DNA of 64,000 nucleotides, from positions 4,658,001 to 4,722,000 of the forward strand of contig NZ_CP130886.1 of NCBI RefSeq assembly GCF_030622045.1, written 5' to 3'. This DNA is from Planctellipticum variicoloris. GTDB lineage: Bacteria > Planctomycetota > Planctomycetia > Planctomycetales > Planctomycetaceae. This document shows, piece after piece, positions 37,944-49,089 of the stretch. A model generated the notes under the pieces. That model worked only from the letters and a program-made list of their open reading frames with translations, searched no databases and was not told where the DNA came from. The stretch's first letter is position 1. Each line of letters starts with the position of its first letter. Both the position numbers and the translations under genes were made by a program.

Positions 37944-39833
37944 ATGCTTCCCACGCATGCCGTCGGCATCGATCTGGGCACCACCTACTCCTGCATCGCG
38001 TATCTCAACGAGCACGGCGAACCGATCACCATCCCGAATCCCGACGGCGAACTGAGCACCCCCTCCGCCGTCCTGGTCGACGGCGACCGGTTCCTCGTGG
38101 GCATGGAAGCCATCCGGAACTCGATCCGCCACCCCGACCGCGTCATCCAGGATTCCAAACGCTGGATGGGAGACGCCTCCAAAGTCTGGCAGATCGCCGG
38201 CAAACGCTTCACACCCGTGGACGTCGCCACGATCATTCTCAGGTCGCTGCTGGAAAACGCCCGTCAGCGGATCGGTGAAATCGACCGAGCGGTCATCACC
38301 GTCCCCGCTCAGTTCAGCGACATCCAGCGGCAGGCCACCGCCGAAGCCGGCCGTCGGGCCGGTTTGAAGCACGTCGACATCATCAACGAACCGGTCGCCG
38401 CCGCCCTTTGCTTCGTGCTCGGGACCGAAGGCATCTGGTTTACCGAACTGGCCACGTCGCAGCTCATCATGGTCGCCGATCTCGGCGGCGGCACGTTCGA
38501 CCTCTCGCTGGTGCGCTACCAGAAAAACGAAGTCCGCGTCGTCGCCAGCGGCGGCGATCTGCATCTGGGCGGCCTCGACTGGAACCAGGCCCTGCAGAAA
38601 GCCATCGCTCGCCAGTTCCAGCGGGAATTCGGTCCCGACCCGCTGGCCGATCGCGAAAGCGCCCAGGCCCTCTCCCTCGAAGTCGAACAGGTCAAACGGA
38701 GCCTGTCGGTCCGACCGCGCGCGGCCCTCACCTGCCAGGCGGGCGGCCATCGCAAAACCTACCAGGTCGAACAGGAGCAGTTCGAGCGACTGACCCAGCA
38801 CCTCGTCGAGCGCATGGAGCAGCTCACGGTCGGACTGCTGGAAGAGAACAAACTCGGCTGGGCTCACGTCGACGTCGTGCTGACCACCGGCGGCGCCTCG
38901 CGGATGCCAATGGTGCGCACGCTGCTCAAAAAACTGAGCGGCACGACGCTGAACACGTCGCTCTCGCCCGACCAGTCGATCGCCCACGGGGCGACCTATT
39001 ACGCCGGCATGCTGCTGTCGAACAACGCCTTCGCCCGATCGATCCTCAATCCCACCGCCGCCGCCCGCCTGCAGCAGTTCCGCCAGCAGAGCGTCAACGC
39101 GCGCGCACTCGGAATCCTCGTCCGGGATCTCGACGACGAACAGCGCGTCCCCCACTACATGCTGCCGGCCAACACCCAGTTGCCCGCGTCCGTCACCCAG
39201 ATGGTCGGCACGGTGATGCCGAACCAGAAACGCGTCCACCTGCACATCGTGGAAAGCGGAACGGCCGCCGATCAGCAGTTCGTCGAGTTGGGAACCTGCG
39301 TCATCGACCCGCTCCCCCCGAACCTCCCCGAGGGGACCGAGATCGAAGTCTCCATTCAATACGATGAACAAGCGCGGGTTCACGTGTCGGCCAAGGTCGT
39401 CGAAACCGGGCAGGAAGCCCACACCGAGATCGTACGGACCGAAAACGTGCTGGTCAGCGCGCTTCAGGACGAAGCCGCCATGCCGACGAACGCCCCGCAA
39501 GTGCCAGCCCCCTCCAGCGTGGGGGCAAAACCGCAGCCGAAACAGTTCGACCTCGATTCCCAGGAAGTCCCCGTCCCTGTGCGGGAACCGGCCGGCCAAC
39601 GCGATCCCCGCCTCAAACCCCGTGCGATCCCGGAGCCGCAAAGGCCCGCCGGACCAGCGAAAAGCTCCAGCTCGCGCCCCGCACCGCCCCCCTTGCCCAT
39701 GGACGACGAAATCATCGACCTCGAACCGGTCAGCGAGCCCCCGCGAGCGAGGCCCAAAGCCTCGGCCCCGCCGCTGCAGGCCGTCCCCAAAGTCAAACCG
39801 CAACCGCTCCCCCCCCTGCCCAAGAAGAGGTGA
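37944..39833 (+). CDS. DnaK/Hsp70-family chaperone with proline-rich tail
   Basis: 629 residues from the ATG at 37944. The ATPase half is complete: VGIDLGTTYSCIAYLN, the second phosphate loop DLGGGTFDLSL and the adenosine motif TGGASRMPMV. The substrate-binding beta part follows (GILVRDLDDE...). The last ~120 residues are proline-rich, with an acidic MDDEIIDLEP box, in place of the usual helical lid. It is not the housekeeping DnaK, as it lacks grpE/dnaJ neighbours and has a divergent C-terminus. The spacer to menC carries simple repeats. Confidence 0.92.
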   Translation: MLPTHAVGIDLGTTYSCIAYLNEHGEPITIPNPDGELSTPSAVLVDGDRFLVGMEAIRNSIRHPDRVIQDSKRWMGDASKVWQIAGKRFTPVDVATIILRSLLENARQRIGEIDRAVITVPAQFSDIQRQATAEAGRRAGLKHVDIINEPVAAALCFVLGTEGIWFTELATSQLIMVADLGGGTFDLSLVRYQKNEVRVVASGGDLHLGGLDWNQALQKAIARQFQREFGPDPLADRESAQALSLEVEQVKRSLSVRPRAALTCQAGGHRKTYQVEQEQFERLTQHLVERMEQLTVGLLEENKLGWAHVDVVLTTGGASRMPMVRTLLKKLSGTTLNTSLSPDQSIAHGATYYAGMLLSNNAFARSILNPTAAARLQQFRQQSVNARALGILVRDLDDEQRVPHYMLPANTQLPASVTQMVGTVMPNQKRVHLHIVESGTAADQQFVELGTCVIDPLPPNLPEGTEIEVSIQYDEQARVHVSAKVVETGQEAHTEIVRTENVLVSALQDEAAMPTNAPQVPAPSSVGAKPQPKQFDLDSQEVPVPVREPAGQRDPRLKPRAIPEPQRPAGPAKSSSSRPAPPPLPMDDEIIDLEPVSEPPRARPKASAPPLQAVPKVKPQPLPPLPKKR

Positions 39834-39935
<102 letters not shown>

Positions 39936-39956
39936 AATTCAGAATGAACGCCCTCC

Positions 39957-41066
39957 ATGCGCATTGATCGCATCGAACTCTTCCACGTGGCTATGCCACT
40001 GATCTTCCCCTGGCGGACCGCCTACGGCGAAGATGCCGCCGTCGAGTCGGTCCTCTGCCGGCTGACCAGCGGGTCCGTCTCCGCATGGGGCGAAAGCAGC
40101 CCCTTTGCAGCCCCCTGCTACAGCCCCGAATGGGCGGGAGGCGTCTTCGCCGTCTGCCGCGACTGGCTCGGCCCCACCCTGCTCCATCAGAACATCCCGT
40201 CCGGAGCCGACCTGCAGCAGCGGCTGGGGATGTTCAAGGGAAATCCCTTCGCCAAAGCGGTTCTCGACACCGCCTGGTGGAATCTCCAGTCGCGAATCGA
40301 GAATCGGCCGCTGCACGAACTCCTCGGCGCGACGCGGGAGACCGTCGCCGTCGGCGCCGACTTCGGCGTGATGGACTCCCTCGACGATCTGCTCGCCGGA
40401 GTCGGGAAGGCGGTCGACGAGGGCTTTCCCCGCATCAAGCTCAAGTTCCGCCCCGGCTGGGACCGCGACATGGTCGCCGCCGTCCGCCGGCAGTACCCGC
40501 GGCAGACGATCCACATCGACTGCAACAGCGGATATTCGCTGGCCGACGTGCCTCTGTTTCAAAGCCTCGACGAATTCGAGCTGGCGATGATCGAACAGCC
40601 CCTCCCCTACGACGACGTCCTCGATCACGCCGCACTCCAGCGGCAGATCCGGACGCCAGTCTGCCTCGACGAAAGCGTGACCAGCCTCCGCGTCGCCCGG
40701 CAGGCGCTCGACCAGCAGAGCTGCCGGTTCGTCAACGTCAAACCGGGACGCGTCGGCGGACTGACGCCCGCCGTGCAGATCCACGACTTGTGCGCTCAGG
40801 CCGGGATTCCCTGCTGGGTCGGCGGCATGCTGGAAAGCGCGGTTGGGGCGTCGACCTGCGTGGCTCTGGCCATGCTGCCGAACTTCACCTACCCGGCCGA
40901 CATTTTCCCGTCCAGCCGGTTCTACGTCGCAGATCTGGCCGACCCGGCGATCGAACTGGTCCGGGACGCCGCCGGACTCCCGGCAGTCCGCGCACTCCGC
41001 CAGTCCCCCGAACCGGTCCCCTCCCGGCTGGACCGGTGCATCCGTCAATCGGCCGTGTTAGGCTGA
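39957..41066 (+). CDS. menC: o-Succinylbenzoate synthase-like enolase-superfamily protein
   Basis: 369 residues of the muconate-lactonising/MenC branch of the enolase superfamily. Catalytic KLK (Lys161, Lys163), metal ligands Asp188 (HIDCNSGYS), Glu213 (MIEQPLPYDD) and Asp238 (CLDES), and Lys262 (NVKPGRVGG) are all present. MenC makes o-succinylbenzoate for menaquinone. N-succinylamino-acid racemase, its near relative, cannot be excluded since no other men gene is nearby. Confidence 0.88.
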   Translation: MRIDRIELFHVAMPLIFPWRTAYGEDAAVESVLCRLTSGSVSAWGESSPFAAPCYSPEWAGGVFAVCRDWLGPTLLHQNIPSGADLQQRLGMFKGNPFAKAVLDTAWWNLQSRIENRPLHELLGATRETVAVGADFGVMDSLDDLLAGVGKAVDEGFPRIKLKFRPGWDRDMVAAVRRQYPRQTIHIDCNSGYSLADVPLFQSLDEFELAMIEQPLPYDDVLDHAALQRQIRTPVCLDESVTSLRVARQALDQQSCRFVNVKPGRVGGLTPAVQIHDLCAQAGIPCWVGGMLESAVGASTCVALAMLPNFTYPADIFPSSRFYVADLADPAIELVRDAAGLPAVRALRQSPEPVPSRLDRCIRQSAVLG

Positions 41067-41298
41067 TGTCCGTGTTGGATGGAGTTGCAAAGTCCGGGTG
41101 GCACGCCCAGAGGCTTCGCGAAGGGCGTGAACTTTCCACCGAATCCAAGTCCTTCGAGAACTCAGAGCGTGCCACCCCGCAGGTCAAACAACGCAGTCAC
41201 AGGGACGGAGCCCGCAACATCCCCCGCAATCCGCCTGCCCCGGCAGATTTGCGGGAATAATGGAGTATCGGACGGATCACACTTCCGGTGAGGTCTCC

Positions 41299-41832
41299 AT
41301 GACCGACGCAGGCGAATTCCCCACACTGACGCAGCTTGTCGAAGAGCATGCCTCGCTGCTCTATCGGTACGCGTATCGGTTGTGCGGCCAAGCGGCGGAC
41401 GCGGATGACCTCACTCAGCAGACGTTTCTCATCGCTCAGGAGCGGCTGGAACAGTTGCGGTCCGCCGAGAACGCCCGCGGCTGGCTCTGTACGATTCTGA
41501 GAAATCTGTATTTGAAGAGCCGTCGGCACGTTGAACCGCAGTCCCTGGAACTCGAACCAGTGGACTGTCGTGAACCGGGTCCGCCGGACGGAGCCATCGA
41601 TCCGGAAGAGCTGCAGGCGGCCTTGCAGGAACTGCCGGAGGCGTTTCGGACGCCCTTGATCTTGTTCTACTTCGAAGAATTCCGCTATCAGGAGATCGCC
41701 GAACAGCTCGACGTTCCGATCGGGACGGTCATGAGCCGGCTGGCCCGGGGCAAATCCCATCTGAAGCAGCGACTCGGACGGCGCGAAGAGCAACCCCCGG
41801 CCCGCCGGCTGAAGTCGGCGGGCGTGAGCTAA
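41299..41832 (+). CDS. ECF sigma-70 family RNA polymerase sigma factor
   Basis: 177 residues from ATG 41299 (GGTGAGGT upstream), with a 41260 alternative. Region 2 reads LLYRYAYRLCGQAADADDLTQQTFL, with the expected DADDLTQQTF, and region 4 reads LPEAFRTPLILFYFEEFRYQEIAEQLDVPIGTVMSRLARGKSHLK (read in parts). A 178-base repeat-rich spacer separates it from the next gene, which encodes a likely anti-sigma factor with one membrane helix. Confidence 0.94.
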   Translation: MTDAGEFPTLTQLVEEHASLLYRYAYRLCGQAADADDLTQQTFLIAQERLEQLRSAENARGWLCTILRNLYLKSRRHVEPQSLELEPVDCREPGPPDGAIDPEELQAALQELPEAFRTPLILFYFEEFRYQEIAEQLDVPIGTVMSRLARGKSHLKQRLGRREEQPPARRLKSAGVS

Positions 41833-41865
41833 GTCAGGACGAGTTTCACGAAATGTCGAAAGGAA

Positions 41866-42003
41866 GAAGCCGAGAGCTGAGGGTCGAGAGTCGAGAGCCA
41901 GACGAAGAGTCAATGTGCATCGCCTCTTTTCCGGCGATCTGCGATAAGCGATAAGCCCTCTTCTCTGGCGATTCCCGATTCCCTACCCCCTATTCTCTGC
42001 TCC
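41866..42003. repeat. Intergenic degenerate repeat block (element B)
   Basis: Words such as CGAGAGTCGAGAGCCAGAC, GCGATAAGCGATAAGC, CTCTGGCGATTCCCGATTCC and CCCTATTCTCTGC match the style and some words of element A at 33769-33941. No gene. Confidence 0.65.
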
Positions 42004-42010
42004 AACGATC

Positions 42011-42781
42011 ATGGATCTGGACCGATCACTTTCAGCGTCTTCGAATGCCTCAGCGGGAGGCGGGCGGAGCGATTCCGCGCCGCGCGACCCCTGGGATCAG
42101 GCGCTGGGAGCGGCCGTGCGCGACGTTGCCGTGCCGGCAGATTTGAAGCAACGGATCCTCAACCGGCTCGAACTCCCGGCAGCATCGCAGGCGGCCCCTT
42201 TGCAGACAGTCGCTCCGCAGTCGGACGATGTCGCCGCGGCCAGCCGCAGACGATCCCGCCTCGCCCGGCGGAGCCTTCTCTCGGCGGCCATCGCCCTGTT
42301 CGTCCTCTGCGGCGCCTGGTGGACCGGCTGGCTTACCCCCGCCGGACGACCGACGATCGCCATGGCCGACCTGCTGACGGCGCAATGGAATCTCAAATCG
42401 CTGCCCGCCTACGCCGGTGCCCCCCCCGCCAACTGGCCGGACGGCTGGAAATCGGTCTCCGGCCTGAAACTCCAAAGCTGGAAAGCCGCCCCCGTTCCCG
42501 GCCGGACCGACGGCGCAACGCTGGCCGTCGCGGAGTTCGAATTCCGCCATCGGCGGCTCGCCGCGAAAGTCGGCGGCCAACTGATGCTGGTCCCGGTCAC
42601 CTGGTTCGTGCAGCCCCCCGCCGCAACGAACATGCTGGACGGCGAAATCCGCTACCACGGCCCCCACGGCTTCGTCGCCTGGACCGAAGGAAGCACCGTC
42701 TACATCTGCCTCCTGCACAGCGATCCCGGGGCGCTGGACCTGCTGCGGCAGACCATCGCGAACTCACGCCCGGTGACCTAG
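42011..42781 (+). CDS. Probable anti-sigma factor, single membrane helix
   Basis: 256 residues. The N-terminal 85 residues are cytoplasmic, with an AVPADLKQRILNRLELPA helix that resembles the short helical region of anti-sigma factors. One membrane helix (about 88-108) follows, then an extracytoplasmic beta-rich part with no named domain. It follows the ECF sigma gene, which is the basis for the anti-sigma call (inference); no zinc-binding HxxxCxxC motif is seen. Confidence 0.7.
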   Translation: MDLDRSLSASSNASAGGGRSDSAPRDPWDQALGAAVRDVAVPADLKQRILNRLELPAASQAAPLQTVAPQSDDVAAASRRRSRLARRSLLSAAIALFVLCGAWWTGWLTPAGRPTIAMADLLTAQWNLKSLPAYAGAPPANWPDGWKSVSGLKLQSWKAAPVPGRTDGATLAVAEFEFRHRRLAAKVGGQLMLVPVTWFVQPPAATNMLDGEIRYHGPHGFVAWTEGSTVYICLLHSDPGALDLLRQTIANSRPVT

Positions 42782-42907
42782 GCCGGCGGGGCCGGCCCCG
42801 CTGCCGGCTCAGAGATGAGTTTCTGCGTGGACGCCGGATTCGGCGGCGGTGAGAAGAAACGGCAGATTGCTGGATGCGAGTCCCGAGGATCCCTGAGTCG
42901 CCCCGCC

Positions 42908-43546
42908 ATGCCCGACACCGATCATCCGACGCCGCCGTCAGGCCGGCTGTTGGGAATGTGTCTCGCTGGAGTCTTCGGACCGTTCTTCTCGTTCTTTACG
43001 ATCGGACTGTATTTCGGCCCTCGCGATCCACAGGTGACGCACTTCACTTGGATGTTGGCCATTGCTTTCACCGTATGGCTCGGTGGCATGACGGCAGCCG
43101 GTGTCGGAATTGCGGCACGACAGAGATGGGCGGAACGGTTCTATGACTGGCTCATCAGTGCCGCGGTGTTGGCGATCGCAGCGATTCTCATCGGGGGCAT
43201 GATCACTTCGACGGCGAATGGGGAAAGCCCGGGCGCGCTGCTCTCTCTCCTGGCGGTCACGTGGTTCGGTGTGGGAATCGCCATCTACTTGCATCAACCG
43301 AGGCCGGGTTGCCCCCAAGCGACCGTTCTCGATTGCGCATTATGGCCGTTGATGGCATTCCTGAAAGCGCCCGGAGCGATGATTGTGCTGTTCGGGATTC
43401 CCATGCTCATCGTCGCAGCAGGCGAGTGGGTCGGGAGCCGGTGGAATCACCCCTGGATTGGGGCGCTGGCCGGACTGAGCCTCGTGCTCGCATTGGGCTG
43501 GACACTGACGGCGTGGAGTGACCGGATGACTCGTCGCATGAAATAA
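42908..43546 (+). CDS. Polytopic membrane protein, unknown
   Basis: 212 residues from ATG 42908, with about five or six membrane segments (e.g. LLGMCLAGVFGPFFSFFTIGLYF; IAFTVWLGGMTAAGVGIAA; WLISAAVLAIAAILIGGMI). No motif I recognise. It lies on the same strand after the anti-sigma-like gene, but a connection is unclear. Confidence 0.75.
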   Translation: MPDTDHPTPPSGRLLGMCLAGVFGPFFSFFTIGLYFGPRDPQVTHFTWMLAIAFTVWLGGMTAAGVGIAARQRWAERFYDWLISAAVLAIAAILIGGMITSTANGESPGALLSLLAVTWFGVGIAIYLHQPRPGCPQATVLDCALWPLMAFLKAPGAMIVLFGIPMLIVAAGEWVGSRWNHPWIGALAGLSLVLALGWTLTAWSDRMTRRMK

Positions 43547-43739
43547 CACGCCGCATGAAGAGGGATCCATCCACCCGCACCGATGATTTCTGAAGTGGGA
43601 AAGGTTTGCGCTTCCCTCCAGCGGGCGCCATTGGTGGCCTTCAGCCCCAGTGCTCTTTACGTTTCCCGTACCGACCGAAAACCACCCTCGCAAACAATCG
43701 TATCAACCCCTCCGGCCATCCCGCAGGGATGGCAAGACG

Positions 43740-43785
43740 GTAGCCGGGGGTTGAGGGGCGCTTCGCTCCGACACCCCCGGTTACG
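43740..43785. repeat. GC-rich hairpin repeat
   Basis: GTAGCCGGGGGTTG and a near-complement ending ACCCCCGGTTAC pair into a 13-14-bp stem (one G-U pair) around a GGGCGCTTCGCTCC loop. It lies between the membrane protein and the convergent sulfatase, about 14 bases before the sulfatase end. Could act as a terminator or be a dispersed repeat. Confidence 0.6.
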
Positions 43786-43799
43786 AGCCCGCCGCGGTC

Positions 43800-45245
43800 T
43801 CACCGTTTCTCCCCCAGATCATTCCGCCACACCTCCGCCAGTTTCGCCGCCAGCTTCCCCTTGAACTCCGCCACCACCGGCTGATGCTCCGGCGAATCGG
43901 CCAGGTTCGTAAACTGCTGCGGGTCCCGTTCCATGTCGAACAGTTCGATCCCCTTCTTCGCATCCTCCCCGTATTGAATGTACGCCCACTTCTCCTCCCG
44001 CAGCAGAAAGGCGTTGTCCTTGCCGTTGATCGTGAACGCCGCATCGCGCACCTTGCGGCCGGGATCATCAAACAACGGCGTAAGATCCTTACCCTGAATC
44101 CGCGCGGGAACGTCCAGTCCGCACAGGCTGGAAATGGTCGGATAAAGATCCAGCAGCTCGACGAAACTCCGGCAGACCGCCGGCCGCTTCCCCGGCACGC
44201 TGATAATCAGCGGCACCGCAGCCGACTCATCATGGCAGCTCACCTTTGCCCAGAAATCGTGCTCCCCCAGGTGGTAGCCGTGGTCGCTGGTGAAGATCAC
44301 GATCGTCTTGTCATCAAGCCCCGCTTCGTGCAGCGCGTCGAGCACCTTTCCGACCTGGGCGTCCATGTAAGCCACAGCCGCGTAGTAGCCGGCGACCGAC
44401 TTCTGCTGCCGGGTGACGTCCATTTTCATGTTCACGCTGGTCTTGTAGTTGATCCCCGCCTTCGGAATGTCGTCCCAGTCCCCCGGCGCCTTCTCCGGCA
44501 GCGTCATCCGTTCCCACGGATACGGCACGTGATACGACCGCGGCGATACGAACGGCACGTGCGGCCGGACAAAACCCACCCCCAGAAAGAACGGCTCCCC
44601 CTTGTGCAGCCGGATCAGCTCACAGGCCTTCGCGGCCGTCTTGCCGTCCGAATGCACCAGGTCATCGCCATCGGCGGCGACTGTCACGAACGTGTTCCCC
44701 CCCACGACCGGCTTCTTGCCGTCGGGATTCCCTTCAAGCGTCTCGCCGGTCCCTGCCGCCTTCCACTCCGGCCCCGGACTGTTGAACCGCTCCGTCCACG
44801 ACGCCGGATCGTCGGTGCCATCCGAGCCCTTCTCGATATCCCCCGGCACTCCCATATGAAAAATCTTGCTGACGCGGGCCGTGTAGTAACCCGAATTCTT
44901 GAAATGCTGCGCCCACGTCGCCCGGTCCCCAATCGCCTCCCGCCCGCTGACATACCCGAATACGCCGGTCGCATGCGGGTAGTAGCCCGACATCAGCGAC
45001 GCCCGCGAGGGCCCGCAGAACGTCGCCTGACAATACGCCCGCGTAAAACGCGTCCCGCGTCCCGCCAGCCGATCGATGTTTGGCGTCCGGCAGACAGTAT
45101 TTCCGTAACACGACAGCGCAGTCGCCGTGAGATCATCGGAAATGATGAACAGCACATTCGGCCGAGCAACGTCCGCAGCTCTGGCCTCGCCTCCGCCAGC
45201 GAAGCTCACCAGAAAAAACAGCAGTAGACCAAATCCAGCCCGCAT
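43800..45245 (-). CDS. Secreted sulfatase (iduronate-2-sulfatase type)
   Basis: 481 residues from ATG 45245 (MRAGFGLLLFFLV), a signal peptide ending near ARA. Metal site FIISDD (36-37) and formylglycine motif CGPSR (Cys77) are intact; SKIFHMGV and TSDHGYHLGEHDFW are typical of the iduronate-sulfatase group. The C-terminus (LFDMERDPQQFTNLADSPEH) is the classic family end. No FGE gene is near. Confidence 0.93.
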   Translation of the reverse strand: MRAGFGLLLFFLVSFAGGGEARAADVARPNVLFIISDDLTATALSCYGNTVCRTPNIDRLAGRGTRFTRAYCQATFCGPSRASLMSGYYPHATGVFGYVSGREAIGDRATWAQHFKNSGYYTARVSKIFHMGVPGDIEKGSDGTDDPASWTERFNSPGPEWKAAGTGETLEGNPDGKKPVVGGNTFVTVAADGDDLVHSDGKTAAKACELIRLHKGEPFFLGVGFVRPHVPFVSPRSYHVPYPWERMTLPEKAPGDWDDIPKAGINYKTSVNMKMDVTRQQKSVAGYYAAVAYMDAQVGKVLDALHEAGLDDKTIVIFTSDHGYHLGEHDFWAKVSCHDESAAVPLIISVPGKRPAVCRSFVELLDLYPTISSLCGLDVPARIQGKDLTPLFDDPGRKVRDAAFTINGKDNAFLLREEKWAYIQYGEDAKKGIELFDMERDPQQFTNLADSPEHQPVVAEFKGKLAAKLAEVWRNDLGEKR

Positions 45246-45907
45246 CCCAAGTCCCCCCGGCCATCTCGTGATCCGCACCACAGACCTATCTGCGAAACCC
45301 CATCATGACAGCCCCCCAGCCGGCATCCAAGCCGCCCCGCCAGCGGCCCGTCAGGGGCGATCCACTATAGCCCGGCAGCGTAAGCGGCCCCGGGCGATCT
45401 TAACTTCCCGCCGCCAATCACTAAAAAACAGCCACGTCACGTGGATGCCCTCCCCAACGCCGCCGAATGGAGCATCCACGCCCAACCCATCTCTGAGTCG
45501 GCACCCGGGCCGCGGCCGGCGGCTCATTCGCCAGTCCGCTCCCCAACGCCGCCGAATGGAGCATCCACGCCCGACCCATCTCTGAGTCGGCACCCGGACC
45601 GCGTCCGGCGGCTTGTCCGTCAGTCCCCTCCCAACGCCGCCGAACGGAGCATCCACGCCCAACCCATCTCTAAGTCGGCACCCGGGCCGCGGCCGGCGGC
45701 TCATTCGCCAGTCCCCTCCCAACGCCGCCGAACGGAGCATCCACGCCCAACCCATCTCTGAGTCGGCACCCGGGCCGCGGCCGGCGGCAACGTTTGCTGT
45801 TGGGGGCGTGTCGCGAATACAATCCGGGCTTCAGTGTCGGGACGACTGTGCACCGTGGGGGCCGGTCGGCCGGGCCGTCGCCTCTTGCCGCCTTGGATTC
45901 CTTGAAA
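45246..45907. other. Long spacer carrying the tandem repeat
   Basis: 662 bases between the sulfatase and gnd, divergently oriented. Its central part is the fourfold repeat at 45456-45790; the rest (45246-45455 and 45791-45907) shows no gene. Confidence 0.6.
45440..45790. repeat. Fourfold 88/89-bp tandem repeat
   Basis: Units begin at 45456, 45545, 45633 and 45721 with AACGCCGCCGAATGGAGCAT-like sequence. Periods are 89, 88 and 88. Each unit holds CATCCACGCCC, then a GC palindrome (GGGCCGCGGCCGGCGG). A GTGGATGC just before unit 1 can pair with the GCATCCAC in it. There are no spacers between units, so it is not a CRISPR array. The alternating 88/89 period breaks any reading frame, so it is non-coding. 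Confidence 0.88.
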
Positions 45908-47377
<1,470 letters not shown>

Positions 47378-47389
47378 GGAACCGGCGCA

Positions 47390-47914
47390 ATGCACGCCGC
47401 CTTTCGTGACGGAATCCGTTCGCCCGGCGGAATGGCCTGCGAAATCGGAATCGCGGGCGGCGTGCTATTGTGGCTGTTCTGGTGGATCGGTCGCGATTCC
47501 GGCGTGGGCGTCTTCGGCGGACTGGTTTCAATTCTCGGTCTGTCCGTCACGGCATTTACCGGGAGAATCGTCTGGGAGCTACGCGTCCGGCACGTTCGAC
47601 ATGTGATGCTCAGGGACTGCCTTGAGCGATTGACGAAGGACGTCACGCTGATCCGCCAGGCGATGGAATCCAAGAGCTGGACGACTGCCAGGCAGGCGTT
47701 TGGACGGATTCGTGGTGTGCTGGAACGTTTAGACCTTCATGTTCAAGTCGCTGGCGACGTAGAATTGTTGCTGAGCCGCCTGCAAGTCCTCCAGTCGTTG
47801 GATAATCGATCGTTTCCGCGAATGGCTGACGATCACCTTCCGGATATTGAACGGTATCGTACGATCATTCAGTTAATGCTGGTTGAGTTCGAATCAGGAG
47901 GAAGCGATGGTTGA
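47390..47914 (+). CDS. Membrane-anchored hypothetical protein
   Basis: 174 residues. Two hydrophobic stretches (about 20-36 and 43-60), then a helical, charged part (RHVRHVMLRDCLERLTKDVTLIRQAME...). No known family. Its start is 12 bases after the gnd stop, with AAGGA between, so it may be co-transcribed with gnd. It overlaps the next gene by 8 bases. Confidence 0.7.
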   Translation: MHAAFRDGIRSPGGMACEIGIAGGVLLWLFWWIGRDSGVGVFGGLVSILGLSVTAFTGRIVWELRVRHVRHVMLRDCLERLTKDVTLIRQAMESKSWTTARQAFGRIRGVLERLDLHVQVAGDVELLLSRLQVLQSLDNRSFPRMADDHLPDIERYRTIIQLMLVEFESGGSDG

Positions 47915-48284
47915 TCCAGCAGATGACCAGTCCTGGGACATCGCGGTCGACAAACTGATTCGACTGACGGAGGTCGGTCAGTTGAAGTGGCATGAGGTGC
48001 GACTGCAGTTACGACCTTTGATGCAGGATTTTGTCGGGCCTCAGTATGTTGCTGAAGTCGAAGGTAAGTACATTGCCGTCTACGAATACTCGTTTCCATC
48101 GGAGTCCGATGAGTATGGCAAGTTTACGAGTTCGATGATTCGGATCGAGTTCGTCACTTCAGCGGGTGAGCCTGTCTGGGTCTGGCCGGTCTCAAAAGGC
48201 CGGCGCCAGTTGCTGGATGCCGTTCGCAGACAAGGGACCGACGCGAATCAGTTTCTGGAAGCGTTTCTGGCCGACTACGTGTGA
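47907..48284 (+). CDS. Small hypothetical cytoplasmic protein
   Basis: 125 residues, soluble, no recognised domain. A strong AGGAGGA ribosome site lies right before the ATG at 47907, overlapping the end of the preceding gene: coupled translation. The two could form a membrane-plus-soluble partner pair (inference). Confidence 0.75.
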   Translation: MVDPADDQSWDIAVDKLIRLTEVGQLKWHEVRLQLRPLMQDFVGPQYVAEVEGKYIAVYEYSFPSESDEYGKFTSSMIRIEFVTSAGEPVWVWPVSKGRRQLLDAVRRQGTDANQFLEAFLADYV

Positions 48285-48332
48285 GAATCTGTCCAATGAC
48301 CCGTTCTTAGACTTGAGAAGTCGACATCCTCC

Positions 48333-49067
48333 ATGCGACTCGTATTCCTCGGCACCGGCGGGTACCACCCCAACGAACGGCGGCAGACCGCAGGGCTGTT
48401 CCTGCCGGAGCTGGGGATCGCATTCGACGCCGGCTCGGGAACGTTCCGCCTGCCGGCCCTGGCCGCTGGAACGGACCTCGATCTTTTCCTGACCCACGCC
48501 CACCTGGACCACATCCAGGGCCTGACCTATTTGCTCGTGCCGCTGCTGCTCGAAACAATTCCGCACTGCCGCGTCCACGCCGCGCCGGCGGTCATCGACG
48601 CCGTCCGGATGCACCTGTTCGCAGACGCCATCTTTCCGGTCGAACCGGAATTCGAATACGTCGAACTGGCCCCCCGCGTCGAACTCCGCGGCGCCGTCAT
48701 CACCCATGTCCCGCTGAATCATCCCGGCGGCTCCGTCGGCTATCGCCTCGAATTGCCCGGCGGCCGCAGCCTCGCCTACATCACCGACACCACCACCGAC
48801 GCCGACTACGGGGACTTCATCCGCGGCGTCGACCTGCTGGTACACGAATGCTACTTCTCTGACGACCTCGCCGAATGGGGCCCGAAGACCGGCCACAGCT
48901 CGACAACGCTCGTCGCCTCGAAAGCCCGCGACTCGCGCGTCGGCCGACTCTACCTGACCCACATCGACCCCCATCGCCCCGACGACGATCCCGTCGACCT
49001 GGCCACCGCCCGAGCCATCTTCCCCGAAACGTATCTGGCCGAAGATCTGCTGGAGATCGAAGTTTGA
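48333..49067 (+). CDS. MBL-fold hydrolase (RNase Z-like)
   Basis: 244 residues with the zinc motif HAHLDH (55-60), VPLNHPGGSVGYRLE, the DTTTDADY strand and a late His-containing LYLTHIDPH. Fold of ribonuclease Z/phosphodiesterase type; the exact substrate is unknown. It opens FLGTGGYHPNERRQTAGLFL, as in ribonuclease Z relatives. Confidence 0.88.
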   Translation: MRLVFLGTGGYHPNERRQTAGLFLPELGIAFDAGSGTFRLPALAAGTDLDLFLTHAHLDHIQGLTYLLVPLLLETIPHCRVHAAPAVIDAVRMHLFADAIFPVEPEFEYVELAPRVELRGAVITHVPLNHPGGSVGYRLELPGGRSLAYITDTTTDADYGDFIRGVDLLVHECYFSDDLAEWGPKTGHSSTTLVASKARDSRVGRLYLTHIDPHRPDDDPVDLATARAIFPETYLAEDLLEIEV

Positions 49068-49089
49068 CCGCCGGCCTGAAACAAGAGGA

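Noticed and set aside
41234-41298. Upstream start for the ECF sigma gene
   Set aside because: The ATG at 41299 with GGTGAGGT before it fits the family start better.
45456-45790. CRISPR array
   Set aside because: Four tandem units without spacers, of 88-89 bp, and no cas genes.
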